NCBI GenBank assembly: GCA_009741485.1
Contig: CM019214.1
Location: 5,512,509-5,576,508, forward strand
DNA length: 64,000 bases
Reading direction: 5' to 3'
Origin: Malurus cyaneus samueli
Lineage: Eukaryota; Chordata; Aves; Passeriformes; Maluridae
Shown: in pieces, positions 22,664-34,681 of the stretch
Numbering within the stretch: the first letter of the stretch is position 1
How the letters are laid out: each line of letters begins with the position of its first letter
Notes under the pieces: model-generated
Seen by the model: only the letters and a program-made list of their open reading frames with translations
What the model was told of the DNA's origin: nothing
Databases searched by the model: none
Translations under genes and position numbers: made by a program

Positions 22664-24227
22664 GTGAGTGTTCGGGTGAATCCCGGCGGGGATTTCTGTC
22701 ACAGGGCAGCGGGGAGGGCGGGGAGAGGCCGCTCGTAGCCCCAGGGAAGCGGGGCAGGCCCGGAGCTTTCCTCAGGATGGAAAAAGTGCTGGAGGAGAGG
22801 GACGCGGAGCACGGTTTCACCCTCTGCCCGTTCCTCAAGATCGCGGCTGGATGGCAGGGAGAGGGTCCGGCTGCGGCTCGGACCGGGGTCCTGAGGGCTG
22901 GTGCCGTCCACGGGTGCTTTCCACGGACAAAGCGAATTCCAGTCTCCTGCAGTCGGTCAGGGAAAGGTGGGAGCCAGCTGTGGCTTCTTGCTGGTTCCCC
23001 TCAGCCGGAGCGGTGGAACCCCCACTCCACCGCCCGAGGGTCGCGGATCTGCCCGTGCCGTGCCCGGGAGGTCTGAAAGTCCTGGAGAGCAAGGAAAGGC
23101 TCAGAGCTTCCAGAAACAAAGTGTTGTTTTGGCTTTTGGTGTAGCACTTCAGCGGTTTTTTATTATTTTTTTTTCCCCCTCTCTCTTTGTGGAGACTCCC
23201 ATAGATGCAGCTCTACCAAAGGATTTATCATGTCGATCTCACCTGAAATGCACCTGGCAGGCTGGATATGGCACTTGCCAAGCATGGCAATGAGAGTGGG
23301 ACAGGGCTCTTCCTGCTCTCCCACTGCCAAACTGTTAGTTTTTGATGGTTAGGTTCCTATAGCGTTAATTTGCATTTATCATCCTCCTCGTGTAGCTTTG
23401 CTTTCTGTGCAGATAAGAGAGAAAAAGTTACAGTGGTGCAGCTTATGTTGCACAAGTAAAAATATGGAAGCTGGTCTAATGTAAAAAGCTAGAAGCATTG
23501 TTCTGGTAGGAAGAATTTCTTCTCTGAAAGAGTAGTAAAGCATTGGAGAAGGCTTCTCCACAATCCCTGAAGGTGTTCAAAACTGTGTGGATGGAACGTG
23601 ATTTATGGTGGACCTGGCAGTGTTAGGTTAATGGTGGGACTCACTGATCCTGGAGGTCTTTTCCATCCAGAATTATTCTATGGTCACATACAGTCTAATT
23701 CTGTACCTTCCATCTTTCAGCATCCTTACTGAAATTGGGTAACTTTTATTCATTGGGTAACTTTCTGTAAAATGGTTGAGTCAATACTTCTTGCCACCTA
23801 TAAACTGGAGTAGAAACAGTTGCCAAAAGAAGCCTTGCATGTGGACTATGCATTTTTGTGGAAGTGAACTGAAAATGTTATTTTTGTGTCTTCCTCACTG
23901 TAATGGTGTTTGGAGGGCATTCTTCAATGAAAGTATTTATCAACTAATTTGTTTAACACTTCAGTGAATGTTGACAAACATCATATTTCAAGTTTCAAGT
24001 GAAGAACAGTATTAAATGTCCCAAACACCAACATGATGAGAATTGGACCTGCCCGATAAAATTTGGAGTGTTGACTACTTTGTGTACAAGAAGCCCTCCA
24101 GCAATTTAATTTGTTTCTTTCCTTGAGCAATAATTAAAATATGTGAGCTGTTAGGAGTTGTTCTGTAAGAATAATGTTTTATAAACAAAAATCATGTAAA
24201 AAAACCCCACTTTATTTTTCTTTTCAG
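22664..24227 (+). other. NR0B1: NR0B1 intron 1 (1,564 bp)
   Basis: GT-AG intron. The donor is GTGAGT at 22664; the acceptor is a T/C tract ending TTTTCAG at 24227. Splicing here joins AAC CCG G|AT CTA, giving the conserved NP-D-LPGLQ junction, at the position expected for the single DAX1 intron. Its first about 410 bp continue the CpG island and keep the exon-1 frame open to a TGA at 23074-23076. The remainder is AT-rich and contains a CR1 tail (23505-23686). Confidence 0.93.
23505..23686 (+). mobile_element. CR1 LINE 3' end, intronic
   Basis: A 5'-truncated CR1 3' end in sense orientation with NR0B1. It shows the usual order: AAGAATTTCTTCTCTGAAAG, then GCATTGGAGAAGGCT, then a GGTGTTCAAAACTGTGTGGATGG-type block, then GACCTGGCAGTGTTAGGTTA and GGTCTTTTCCATCC, ending near ATTATTCTATGG. 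This is the standard avian CR1 tail, recognised by eye. It has no coding content and no polyA tail, as is normal for CR1. Confidence 0.85.
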
Positions 24228-24472
24228 ATCTACCTGGACTGCAGTGTACACAGTACATTGAAGGACTGCAGAGAGAAGCACAACAAGCTCTAAATGAACA
24301 TGTCAGACTCATTCACAGAGGTGATGAAGCCAGATTTGCCAAGCTGAATGTTGTTCTATCCCTGTTAAGGTCTATTAATGCTAATGTGGTTGCTGAATTA
24401 TTCTTCAGGCCCATCATTGGAACGGTGAACATGGATGACATGCTTTTGGAAATGCTTTGTGCAAAATTATAA
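24228..24472 (+). CDS. NR0B1: NR0B1 (DAX1) exon 2: C-terminal ligand-binding-like domain and AF-2 core
   Basis: Encodes the last two bases of codon 190, residues 191-270 and the TAA stop, completing a 270-residue protein (813 nt with exon 1). It begins DLPGLQC (190-196), continues through an amphipathic [14 protein letters not shown] helix and the conserved [20 protein letters not shown] (234-253), and ends in the AF-2-like helix [13 protein letters not shown] (258-270). The human counterpart ends MDDMMLEMLCTKI, so the repressor-critical C-terminus is essentially intact. The human protein is 470 residues; the difference is the N-terminal repeat region. There is no frameshift, premature stop or missing splice signal, so the gene looks functional. 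Codon use drops from very GC-rich in exon 1 to AT-rich here, following the local isochore rather than indicating transfer. Confidence 0.95.
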
Positions 24473-24543
24473 AGGTGTATAAAATGATGAAAGTAAATCC
24501 AGTTCAAAGGAAACCCAAGAGCAGGATAGTGTAAAGTATTGTA

Positions 24544-24549
24544 AATAAA
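24544..24549 (+). terminator. Polyadenylation signal, proximal (NR0B1)
   Basis: AATAAA, 72 bp after the stop codon. TTGTTTTTACATAG follows and could act as the downstream T-rich element. Confidence 0.55.
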
Positions 24550-24591
24550 CTAACTTATTGTTTTTACATAGATAGTATTTTTGTATTCCAT

Positions 24592-24597
24592 AATAAA
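24592..24597 (+). terminator. Polyadenylation signal, distal (NR0B1)
   Basis: AATAAA 120 bp after the stop codon, followed by a T-rich region (TTCTTCAAG and TTTTTATT). It is the better candidate for the main 3' end. Confidence 0.6.
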
Positions 24598-24742
24598 ATA
24601 TTCTTCAAGTTCTAAAATTAATTTTTATTAAAAAATGGTGGTTTTGGAATAAGGTTACGGTCATCAAAACAAGCTTTAAGGTTGTGGAGAATGTTCATAT
24701 CCAAAGTGGACTGGCTATTCTTCTACTATGTCTCTGAATAAA

Positions 24743-25424
24743 GAACATATTTACTATATTGTACTTTCAAGGTGAGTAATCCCTGCTTTTTGAAAATAAG
24801 CACAGTCTTACTGTTATTCTCGCTACTTCTATTGACTTTAATAGTCAGACTGTGAGGTTATTAAATATTCACCTAAGATTTTCTTCCATATGGGAAAGAT
24901 GTGTTAGGAGTTTTCTGAATCCTAATGAGCTTTAAGGTATCTTCATCAGCTCTGATATTTGCAGTAAAACATTCCATTCAGCACACACTGGGCTCCAGGA
25001 AAATTAAAATAAATCTGTTCCCCAAAACAACAAACAAATAAAAATTGCCTCTAAAAATATGCAAATGGAAAATGGTGAGTAGAATCTGGAGAATAGCAGG
25101 GTGGGCTCCACACTTTCATTTCATCTAGACAACTGCTAACTGGGATTTCCATAGTCAGCTTCTCCAGACTGCTTATTCCTATAGAAAACCAAAACTATGA
25201 TGCTGAAACATGGTGTACCAATGGTACAACCATCACAACTTGTCAGCTCATGTGACAATGTCTTAATTAAGCATGGAGTTTAACCTCTTGTTTTATTTTA
25301 TTTTAGTCTTGGGCTTGATTCTTTCTCCCAAAGTTTTGTCTTCATTGGAAAAATATCGTTTTAAAAATAAAATCAGAAAGGGAGAATCAGAGATTTTAAG
25401 GGGCATTTGTTCCATGTTATTTCT

Positions 25425-25469
<45 letters not shown>

Positions 25470-27491
25470 ATGCAATTGTCTAGCTTTTCCCCAGGGGAAT
25501 ATTGGTAAAGAAATGGAGAGTGAAGTGTGACAGCATTTCCCAAGTAAAGGATATGAGTAACTCCATGTATTGTTTAGGCAGATATTAACCACTGGCAACA
25601 GGTGGTTTTTAAAACACCATTAATAAAGTTGGAAGAGTTGCTCTCCTTAACAGGAGGTGTGCAGGGGAAAGAGGAAGGAGTTTGAAGAGCTTTCTTTTGC
25701 TGCCACCTTGCGCAAAGGACACTTACAGCTCCTGCATTTCATTGGCTTGTACTTACCCAAATTAAACTTATGAGAATCAGAAATTGTTTGAGAAGTAGTC
25801 AAAAATTCCTGAGTATCCAAAATAATTCATAAATATCACTGAGATTTATATTGCCATGGAAATAAGAACCTCCTCATGGATGAGGACGCTGTCACTGAGC
25901 AAACAAAACAGAGCAAGAAGCACATCCCCCACCCCAAAAAGCAATTGTAGTCCATAAATGAACTGTTTTCTGGTGCTCACACAACTCTGTGTAGCCTTGT
26001 GTACCATGAGAGCTCCCCAAAAATTCAAAAGAAGAAAAAGAATATGTAAGTAAAGTGATCTCTACTACCAGTCCAGACTTCAGACCAGTTGAATCCATTA
26101 TAAAGCAGGCTTAGTGTTTATAAAAGGTTGATCCTTTCATATTTACACACATGCACACCTATAACAAACATCTACCTATTTATTTATGGTATAATTTACA
26201 ATATCATATAAATTACAAATTACAATGTGTATACAAATGTATATTGTATAAATGACAAATAACAATGTATAAATGTTCTGTGAGTTTACAGCAGCTTCTG
26301 AGCATATCTAATGTCTCTGTGACATAAATATGTATATATGTTTCCCTTCTTGTCTATAGACAGCACATGAGTTCACCATAGGTTTTCAGAATACCTGACA
26401 AAGAAACCTCTTTCCACAAAAGCACAAAGCATGATGCTAAAACATTTATATAGTGGTTCAAGGAAGCTGATGAATCTTGGGTAAGGACTAAAAAGAACTC
26501 AAACAGCCTCAGATGAAAATAACTTCAGCACCACAGAGATTTCATTAAAAGTCACACCACTGTTCAGACTTCTCTGCTAAGTGGTAGAAGAGGTTTGTTG
26601 GCAGTACTCCTAACAATTAATTGTAATAGCTGAACCTTGGTCACAGGCCAGTATTTTCAGCTGAATAGTCACCTTGAGGCAGCTTGGGTCTATTGTGCCA
26701 CTAAATACTCTGGTTTTCACGGTGCAGAGGTAGCTGTTTCCATCCTCAGATTTGATGTCTCAACAAATTCTATATTCTGCTCAATTTTCTGAAGTTGTCA
26801 TGAAGAATGTGCACATCAAATCCACCTTGAACTGCACTCCCTCATATTTCTCTTGGACCAGCAATTCTGTTAGTCATTCAGCTGTTGTCTATTCTAATAG
26901 AAGCACCTGGGAACAGTAAGTAGGAAATCTGAATGGGAAAAAAAATATCAAGGCCTTTGCAGAGAAATGGCAAAAAATAGTGTCTCTTCATAGGCTAGAA
27001 CAAGAGGAATTAAAAAACAAGACATTAAAAAGAGATTTGTTGGAGGAACCAAGCTGAAGACTGGGAGAACTATGCAAGAATGGGAGAAAAGGTCGGGTGT
27101 GGCTCTGGAGCAGTGGGGAAGGGTCTGATTTTAGTGTGAGGACAGAGTGCCAAGAGCTGAGTAGAAGCTGTTGGAGAGGGTCTGTAACTCATAAAATGAG
27201 CCAGAGACTGAGCAAAAAGGTCGCTGTAGGAGGACTCTTGTGTCAGCTCCAGAAAATTTTGCTGAGCAGGGAAGAAGCAAGCCCAGAAGGTGACACTGAA
27301 GAGGACACAGGCATTCTCAGTGACCTGCTGGGACAGGTGGCCTGCTCTCTCCACTGCTGCTGCTGCTGCTGCAGAAGGGACTAAAATGAGAACTGTGCAG
27401 GTGTGAGGAGCGAGCTGCTCAGCCTTGGGCAGAGTAAGGTGTTCACAGAACTAAGCAAAACTCCTCAGTTGCCCCAGAACTGTGTCTCTGG
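24743..27491. other. Intergenic DNA downstream of NR0B1
   Basis: AT-rich until about 27.0 kb, then more GC-rich up to the solo LTR. Contains the T41 run at 25427-25467, an AT-rich stretch at about 26160-26280 and a (CTG)6 run at 27354-27371. No exon recognised. Opposing frames at 27070-27384 have no family resemblance. Confidence 0.6.
25427..25467. repeat. T41 homopolymer
   Basis: The longest mononucleotide run in the window, 41 T residues, ending TTTGCATGC. No retroposed body is recognisable on either side. Confidence 0.93.
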
Positions 27492-27496
27492 GTGCT

Positions 27497-28145
27497 TGTC
27501 GTGGTTTGAATGAATTTAATGGGAGCAAAACACTCCCAAGTTCCAGCAAACCTCCCCCGTCTCTCTCTTTTCCCCACCCAGGTCCTGGAGACAAACTTTT
27601 CCACAGAGAGGAAAGTGAATAGAAAAGGGAAAAAAACCTATTTATTTAAAATTATAAAAACAAAACAAAAAAAAAAAACCTGCGGAAACAGCTGTTAGAT
27701 CTTAAAGCCTTTCTCTTTCCTCCTGGGAGTGGCTTCCCCTCCAGGGCCCCCAGAGGGGTACTCAGAGTCTCTCTCTGGTGGTTCACTGAAAGATCTTTCT
27801 CGCCTTTTGTGCCACAAGAAGCCTCCAATTCTCAGATGACAAAGAAAAAAAAAATCGAGGAAAAACAAGTCCAAAGAAAGGGAGAAAAAAAGGAGCAGTC
27901 CCAGAGAGCAGACAGCTTCTTTTCTGCCACTGATCCCAAGAGCCTCCCTGCAGCAAAAAAAAAACAAAAAAAAAACCCCAAAAACGTGTGTGTCTTGTCC
28001 CTTTCCCTCCCATTGTCCTTGAAGGGAGGAACACCAGCAAACAAACCAGAATAGTCTCGACTAATGTATAGTTACAGAAGGGTTGTTTAACTTTCCTCTA
28101 ACATAAGCAGATGATAGGAATACAATACTCAGCTAACCTAGGACA
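27497..28145 (-). mobile_element. Solo LTR (649 bp) with 5-bp target-site duplication GTGCT
   Basis: The plus strand reads TGTCGTGGTTTGA at 27497 and ends CTAACCTAGGACA at 28145, so both termini are TG...CA. The 5 bp on each side are identical: GTGCT at 27492-27496 and 28146-28150. The plus strand lacks AATAAA, whereas the minus strand has it (TTTATT at 27641-27646), about 145 bp from the minus-strand 3' end. That places U3-R-U5 on the minus strand. A 5-bp duplication suits ERVL or gamma-type integrases rather than the 6 bp typical of many class II elements. The 5' motif resembles LTRs common in songbirds (memory). No internal retroviral genes adjoin, so this is a solo LTR. Open frames in the A-rich half are chance. 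Confidence 0.85.
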
Positions 28146-28150
28146 GTGCT

Positions 28151-31100
28151 CTGCAGCCCATTTTTCTTCCGGGTGGGGGAAGTACTGAGCTGGATCCTTT
28201 CCTGTACTGTGCAGGGTGGGTGAAATCTGGTTCAGACAGCCAACTCGGCCTTGGCCACTGCTGGGACACACGGGGGGATCTTTTGGATATCCTGGGCAGC
28301 AGGGTCAGGACAACCTGCAGGGGGAAAGGAAAGTGGCCTTAAAGGGATGCTTCTTGGCAATGTAGCCTTTACTAGAAGAAGCGGGGAGATCAGGACCCTG
28401 CCCCAGCCTCAGGCAGTGTGTGAGAGCTCTTTTTGTACTCTGTTTAGGACTCCTGCAGAGGCAAAATCCTCCAGCCCTGCAGAGCTCTGTGTGTCCTGGG
28501 ATCTTTGTGCTGTCGCACGCAGCACAGAATTTGTCCTTGTGTTCCTAAATGCACCAGTAAAGCCCACCTTTCAGGTCAGTCTAGACATGGCTTCTGAATT
28601 TTTTTTGTCATTTTCTCTGGTTGCTTTCTATCCCTGTCATTCCGGGCATGAATCTCCCCAGGAGCACAATTTTTTTTTTCAGCCCTCCAGGGTGTCAGAC
28701 GGATTTTAACTAAGAACAGCCTCCCAAGCAATTTAATTTTGCAATCTCCACCGTGTCTCAGGCAGAGGCAGTGCTGTACAAAGAACCATTCTCAGCAGAG
28801 ATTCCAATTGCTGGTGGTCAGGATTCCCAGTCCAGGCACTGGCTCCTAATCACAAAGCACCATGTGGCAGAGCAGCCTTGCAATGTCCTTTCCTCTGAGG
28901 AGATCTGAGACAGGATAATTTAAAAACCAACTTGCATTTTCAGTTGTATGAGTGCTTCCTTTAGATAAGGAAAAGCATAGCAATTATTTATAATCTTACT
29001 TTTCCAGGTTTAATATATAACCTTTGTTTTGGCAATCTTTCCAACAGTTTGTTTTAAACTTTGCGGTATTTTGCTCTTGTGAAGAAACTGTGAACACGGT
29101 TAATGCCTAATGAGTTGTAACTTTCCTATTGAGGGTGTGATTCTGCAACTTGAATTTTCTTGTGTTGAATTGGCCTCATAGACTGGCTTGAAATGATATT
29201 GTCAGTCACTTTCATGTCTTTTCAGAAAGAACTTATTCCTTCAGTGGACCTTCTGGGCATTGCAATGCATAGCAATTAATAAAAATAAAATAAAATAAAA
29301 TTTCAGAAAGCCAGTTAGTGATCTGTTTTTAATCCACTGAAAAAAAGTCCCAAACAGTGTAAGCAAATATATAATTTTTTTTTTAAATTTGGAGTTGCAG
29401 CTTGAGACTTGAACACACACATTGCCTTTGGACACCTACTATTTACTTTAAATTATGGAAATGTATTTTAAATCTGAAATGTTCATGAGAAAGATTTGAT
29501 AACTGATGCAAATAGAGGCTGTCAGAGGAACTCTGACAATAATATACCTAAATCACAGGTGTATAACTTGTTAGCTCTCTACAAATCCACGAATCATTCA
29601 CATTGTTGATAGAAATGAGGAGTCATTTCACTGCTTGTGTCAGTAATGAATTGGCCCAGCTTTATTTACATATTCCCAGGGTAACTTGAGGTAGGAAAAT
29701 AACCACACAAGTGCTGTGCAAACTCAGGTGATACACAGACCCTTTTCCTTCTGTGTGGACATATGGCATTTACCTATTTCATATGAGGGAAATTACCCTA
29801 ATTTCAGGTTCAGACTGTTCCTTAATGGTATAGAATCACTCACTGTTTTGTCACATAGAGTGAATTTTACCTTACTGAAAATGAGCTGTCCGAAAATTTA
29901 ACATCCAGTCTAGCTGGGGCATGTGGTTTGTGTCTGGAGAGGACGGAAAGGCACAGAGTCCTCCAGGTTCCATTTGATCCCAGCACCCCTATTTTACGGT
30001 GGCACCTTGGATTCATACTCTGCAGGATAAGGCTGGATTCAAGTCACACACTGAGCTCTCAATCACCACAGTTTTTTTTTTTTTTGGAAACTTTGGAGTC
30101 ACTCTCACTTCTGGTAAACCATTAGCTTCTCTCAGCTGAGACCACAGTGAAGCTTCTCACATATACACACATCCATACACACATACATAGCAAAAACCAG
30201 CAGGACAATTCACATCCTCTTCTTCTAGCAGAAAAGAAATAACAATGTTTATGTCTTTTTTTTGTTAAAAGAAATAACAAAAAAAGCCAGTAAAGCCTGT
30301 AAGACTAGAGAAAAGGTCTTTAGAAAAGAAACTTTTGACCTATGTATAATTTTGTAACTACATTCATCCTAAGAGCAGGAATATTGGTGCAGGTTTTATA
30401 TACACAGATAATAACTGGTATCCTTAAATAAGAATTAGCTGGAGAAAATGAACCAATTTCTCAAAGAAAGAAAGAATCCAGATTATTTTGTCTCTTGGAA
30501 GCTGAAATGAGCAGATAGGGCAGATATGGAATGAGGGGATTTCACTGTGTTTTTTTTTATTTGGTTGGTTTTGTGGTTTTGCTTTGGTTTTTGGTTTGGT
30601 TTGGTTTGGTTGTTTGGTTTTTGTTGTTGTTTTTCCCCCCATTTTCCTACCCTATCTTTACCAGGTGAGGAAGATATAGGAATAGATATGATTCTTTCTT
30701 CAGAAAGTTGCAACTTAACAGGCAGCTGCCATCTACTCGGCTGCTCTTTGTCAAGGGCTTTGGTGTCCTGAGGAATCAGAGCTGGAGGAGATATTTTAGA
30801 AGAACTTCCAGAAAGCTGAGGAGCAGTGTTGTGTTCATAATGTCTAGAACAATTAGGTGAAAATCCTGCTTCTCAAACAACTGTCACTTGAACAATGCAA
30901 AGAGAACAAAGTCCTGTTGCAGGTGGAATCTGAGCTCATCTGAGCTGGGAACATGAGCTCTTCCCAAACAAGATGAAATGGCTGAGATAGCATTTATGCC
31001 CTGTAATTTGTAAGTTATTTGTAGCTAATTTCCAGACGTGTTAATCTGTGCAGAAGCTGAGGGATGTAAGAATGATGACTGAGTGGGTTCTGATAAAGAA

Positions 31101-32014
31101 ATCTCAAAACTCGAGAAGTTACCATCTTTAAACTGATTCTCAACAGTTTTTTTCTATAATTTCTGAGATTTTGAGTTGTGAACAGAAAACTTGCATTGAC
31201 ATTTGCTCTGATTGAATTATCATAGCCCAGTTAATATTTTTAATTAAGGCAGGTGTATCATAGAGCTGAACTGTCAGACATTTAATGGGAATCAGCTGGA
31301 ATTAGTTACACTGTCCAGAAATTGTGCTCAGAATGAGTTCAGACTTTCAGAGTCCAGTTCAATTAGAAATGAACAGAATCTCCTGTGACCAGAGGCCCAT
31401 CCAAGCTCCAGCCCAGCTGTGTGGTGCCTGCAGTTCCCTCTCTCAGTTCTCTTCCTCCCTCCCTCACAGTGCTTTGGTTTTTATAGAAAGTACATCAGAT
31501 AGGTGGGCTAAAAGAAAGTTGTGGCTCCTTCCAGATAGGCTGTTCTGGACAACCACACACACAGCAGCTCATTCAGCTTATTCCAGATGAACTGGGGAAG
31601 TTGCAACTCCTTTTCTCAGCACTGAGCAATTCATGTTTGTGTTACCCATGTCTTTCTTTCCCTGTCACTATCTTGCATCTTGGGACAAATATTTGAAAGT
31701 ATTTTCTATCTTGTTTATGGGACAAAACTAGAGCCCTTTTAAGTGCAAAGTAATTACTGATAGCATGAAGGAGGCAATGCTCTGTTAGTTTTGCCTGGCT
31801 CCTAAAGACTCCAGCATTCTTGGAGTTGCTATGGTCTCAATGTTTCCTTAACACAAACCACAGAAGTAATACAGCAAAGAATCCCTTTTCCCATCAGTTA
31901 TTTTATTACAGAACAGTAAAGGTGACAAGAAGAAAATATGAAGAGAAGCAGTAAAGCTGAAAAGAGGCTATAAATTATAGTGGGTGTATATTCTGTTCTT
32001 GTATATAGTCATAT
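28151..32014. other. Intergenic DNA with GC-richer start
   Basis: 28.15-28.72 kb is richer in GC and carries an open frame (28251-28709, 152 codons) with no recognisable domain. The same compositional block exists upstream of the solo LTR (27.08-27.49 kb), so the LTR appears to have split one older unit that I cannot name. The remainder is AT-rich with an (AAAAT)n run near 29277-29302, T14 at 30072-30085 and the T/G tract at 30549-30636. Confidence 0.5.
30549..30636. repeat. T/G-rich low-complexity tract with (GGTTT)n
   Basis: The plus strand is nearly all T and G over about 88 bp, including tandem GGTTT units around 30590-30615. It leads into C6 at 30635-30640. Confidence 0.85.
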
Positions 32015-32430
32015 GGCTGGAAGGGATTTCATGTGCTCATCTAATCCATCCTCCTGTCCTGACAGGATGAATTGTACACCATGTCATACATGGCACGAGC
32101 TTGTCTAATCTGTCTTTAAACATTTTAGTGATGGGGACTCTATGACACCTCCATTCACTCTATTTTTGTGTCACTACCCTTAAAATTTTAGAGTTTTCCA
32201 AGCATCTGAGCTGACCCTTCTATATTGTAGCTTAATCTCCCTTTTTCTTAACTTATTCACCAGCCACGCAGACAAACTTTGTGTAGACCCTCGGATATTT
32301 AAAGGCTGTTAATTTTACATTTTGTGGAGTTACTTGGACAGATTCTTTCAGCCACCTATGTTCCCTAGACCTCTTACAGCCTCAACATGCTCATTTGGCC
32401 AACATCTTTCCTGAACTGCAACTCACAGAA
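32015..32430 (-). mobile_element. Ancient CR1 LINE 3' region, antisense
   Basis: The plus strand follows the reverse complement of a CR1 3' end. It starts with GGCTGGAAGGGATTTCATG and TCATCTAATCCATCCTCC. It continues through a GTCTTTAAACATTTTAGTGATGGGGACTC-type block and TTCACCAGCC, and ends with ATGTTCCCTAGACCTC and CCAACATCTTTCCTGAACTG. The order matches old amniote CR1/L3-type elements, with much divergence. Recognised by eye; subfamily unknown. Confidence 0.7.
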
Positions 32431-34386
32431 AAAAATACAAGTTATTAATTATAGTTCTCTATGATTCATTTATACTATCTTGTCATCATTTTTTAAATAG
32501 CACAACAAACCCTTTATAGACATTTTTACACATACTTCTTTTATATCACTGTAGCACTTTCCAGTAGTCAATAACCACAGTTAAAACATATTTTTCAGCT
32601 TCAGTTCTAAACATTCTGCATAGATACAAATTGTATGTACCCTCATGGTTGTAGTGTTGGATGTTATATGTAGTTATAGTTGAAATATCTCTTGGATTTT
32701 CTTTTTTCAAGGTGGTCTTGACATTTGTGAAATTTAAAAATAAGACTGCTCAAAACACTTAGAAATTCCCTAGAGGGACTGTTCTTAAACTGTCAGAGTG
32801 GGTGGATGAGCTTGGTGGGTGGGGAGTTTTCAGTGCCTAATTGCCCTGAATCTATGAAATACAGTTCATTGCATCATCAGCATAAGCTCTTGTCTCAATG
32901 ACCATTATTATGTTTTCTTGAGACAAATAGATTCCACATTAGAGTGGATTTAAATTTAATTATTTAAATTATCTTAAACAATAGAAAGGAAAAGGAACCA
33001 AGTGTGTGTGTAACATAGCAGTTCCTCTAGAATTAATATGCAGAGAATATGAAAGGGAAGCAGCTAATCTTGTTTGCAACATGCCCAAAGAAGAATGCTT
33101 TACATAAAAAGTGAAATGCTACCATTTCTGCGGATTTTTTACTTCACAAACAGCACAGGCTTTTACACATCAGGAATTTTGCTGGAGAGGAGGAAGATTG
33201 AAGTAAAATAAAAAGAAGGCAGAAAGATTAAAGGAGCATATGATGGCTGCTATAGAGCCTGGCAAAATCTGCTACACAGCAGGTCTCCCTGTGTCTGCTA
33301 TGCCATACTCTGTCAAAAGCAGTTCCCAAATGTGGTGAAGGAAATGTTAACATTTCTAATCTTGGAAGCATTCAGTGGTGCCATCTCAGTTTCATCAAAA
33401 GCCTGTAATAAAACACATCCAGAACATTTTCTCTCAGGAAAGCTTAGTGAAACACAGATGTTGCTGCTCCATATTTTCCCAGAGACCCTCACTGACTCCT
33501 TTCACAGAGAATCTGGGTTTCCCATAACCCCATCACTGCCTCTAACAGCAGCCTGCCATTTCCATCAACATTTTGCTCTGCAGAATTGCTGTTATGGTGC
33601 AACACTGTGCTGTTCAGCACATTAAACTGGTTAGAACTGAGGCAGTAGAAATGTATCATTGCTATTGCTGGGGAAGAAAGCAGATGCTGTTCATATGCAT
33701 ACTAAGAAATGAGAAGAAAAAAACCCCAACTGAAGACTGTTTTGAAACTTCCTTAGAGAAATGTGAAAAAAAGCACAGCCCAAAAGGCAAGGAAATTACA
33801 CGAATCAATATTCACCTTAAGCCTGTGAAAGAACGATTGGGATCCACGCTGGCATTACCAAAAGCTTTCTTTCTTGCTCATGTACTTTTCAATAACAGGC
33901 TTATTTTCTCTCTCTCTCTCGACTGGAATAGCCAATTAAGGTAACATCTATGGATTTTTTTTCAGTAATCTGCAGAGTGAATATAAATAATCTTCTGTAA
34001 CTTACAGTGCTGCTTCATAAAAGTATTTTTAGCTATTTTGTTCTGTGGCATTTTTCAGTTTTCCTTAAAATCTGAATTTTAAAAAAATCTTGATTATTTT
34101 TGTCTTAATTTTAATAGTTTTCTCCTTCTAAATACATTGCATATGAATAGTTGTTATATTCCTGTTGAACACTTTCCAGTACTCTCACAGGCACATGCAT
34201 ACACATAAATTTTGTGTACCTAAGCAAGTCCTCATTAATGTGCCTAGTTATTAATTTAGAAGAGCAATCACTTCTTAGATGTGGAATTTTGAAAATCAGG
34301 CTTTGTAACATGAATTTTTTCTTCCATTTATAACTCAACTGTCTGACATTTCATGATCTAACACTTAAGTGGCAGGGTGTATTGAA

Positions 34387-34424
34387 ATGTATTAATATAT
34401 TTGAGATGTATTAATATATTTGAG
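34387..34424. repeat. 19-bp perfect tandem duplication
   Basis: Two identical adjacent copies of ATGTATTAATATATTTGAG. Confidence 0.95.
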
Positions 34425-34660
34425 TGCTTTTAAAGGAGAGTTTTAAATCTTCACACTGTGGCTGCCAGCACTGAGTGCAATTCTCCAGCACGGAGTGTGA
34501 TTCTCATGGCTATCATGGTGGCCAGTGGACTCTCAGGGTAGACATTGCTTCTGACAAGTGAAATAAATCTGTCCTGTCAAAGGAAAGGACTGTGCTCAGG
34601 AAGCTAAGCAGCAGACCTGCTCAGACTTGTTAAAAACTCGTGTTCATTCTGTTGGAGGTA

Positions 34661-34681
34661 TTTGGAATTGGAAATTCCAAA
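34661..34681. repeat. 9-bp-arm perfect inverted repeat
   Basis: TTTGGAATT and AATTCCAAA separated by GGA, able to form a small hairpin or cruciform. It is followed by an ATATATAATGATAAAG segment. No gene context. Confidence 0.8.

Larger units (their letters stand above)
21540..23080. promoter_or_regulatory. CpG-rich island over the NR0B1 promoter and exon 1
   Basis: The base composition changes sharply here from AT-rich to strongly GC- and CpG-rich, then returns to AT-rich DNA inside the intron. It spans the putative core promoter, the short 5' UTR, exon 1 and the first about 410 bp of the intron. High GC leaves many frames open on both strands, so the long minus-strand frames here (for example 21985-22566 and 22158-22622) are shadows. 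Confidence 0.8.
24473..24620 (+). other. NR0B1: NR0B1 3' UTR
   Basis: An AT-rich, short 3' UTR is inferred from two polyadenylation hexamers after the stop codon. The boundary near 24,615-24,620 is an estimate from the second hexamer. A third AATAAA at 24737-24742 could give a longer isoform. Confidence 0.6.
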
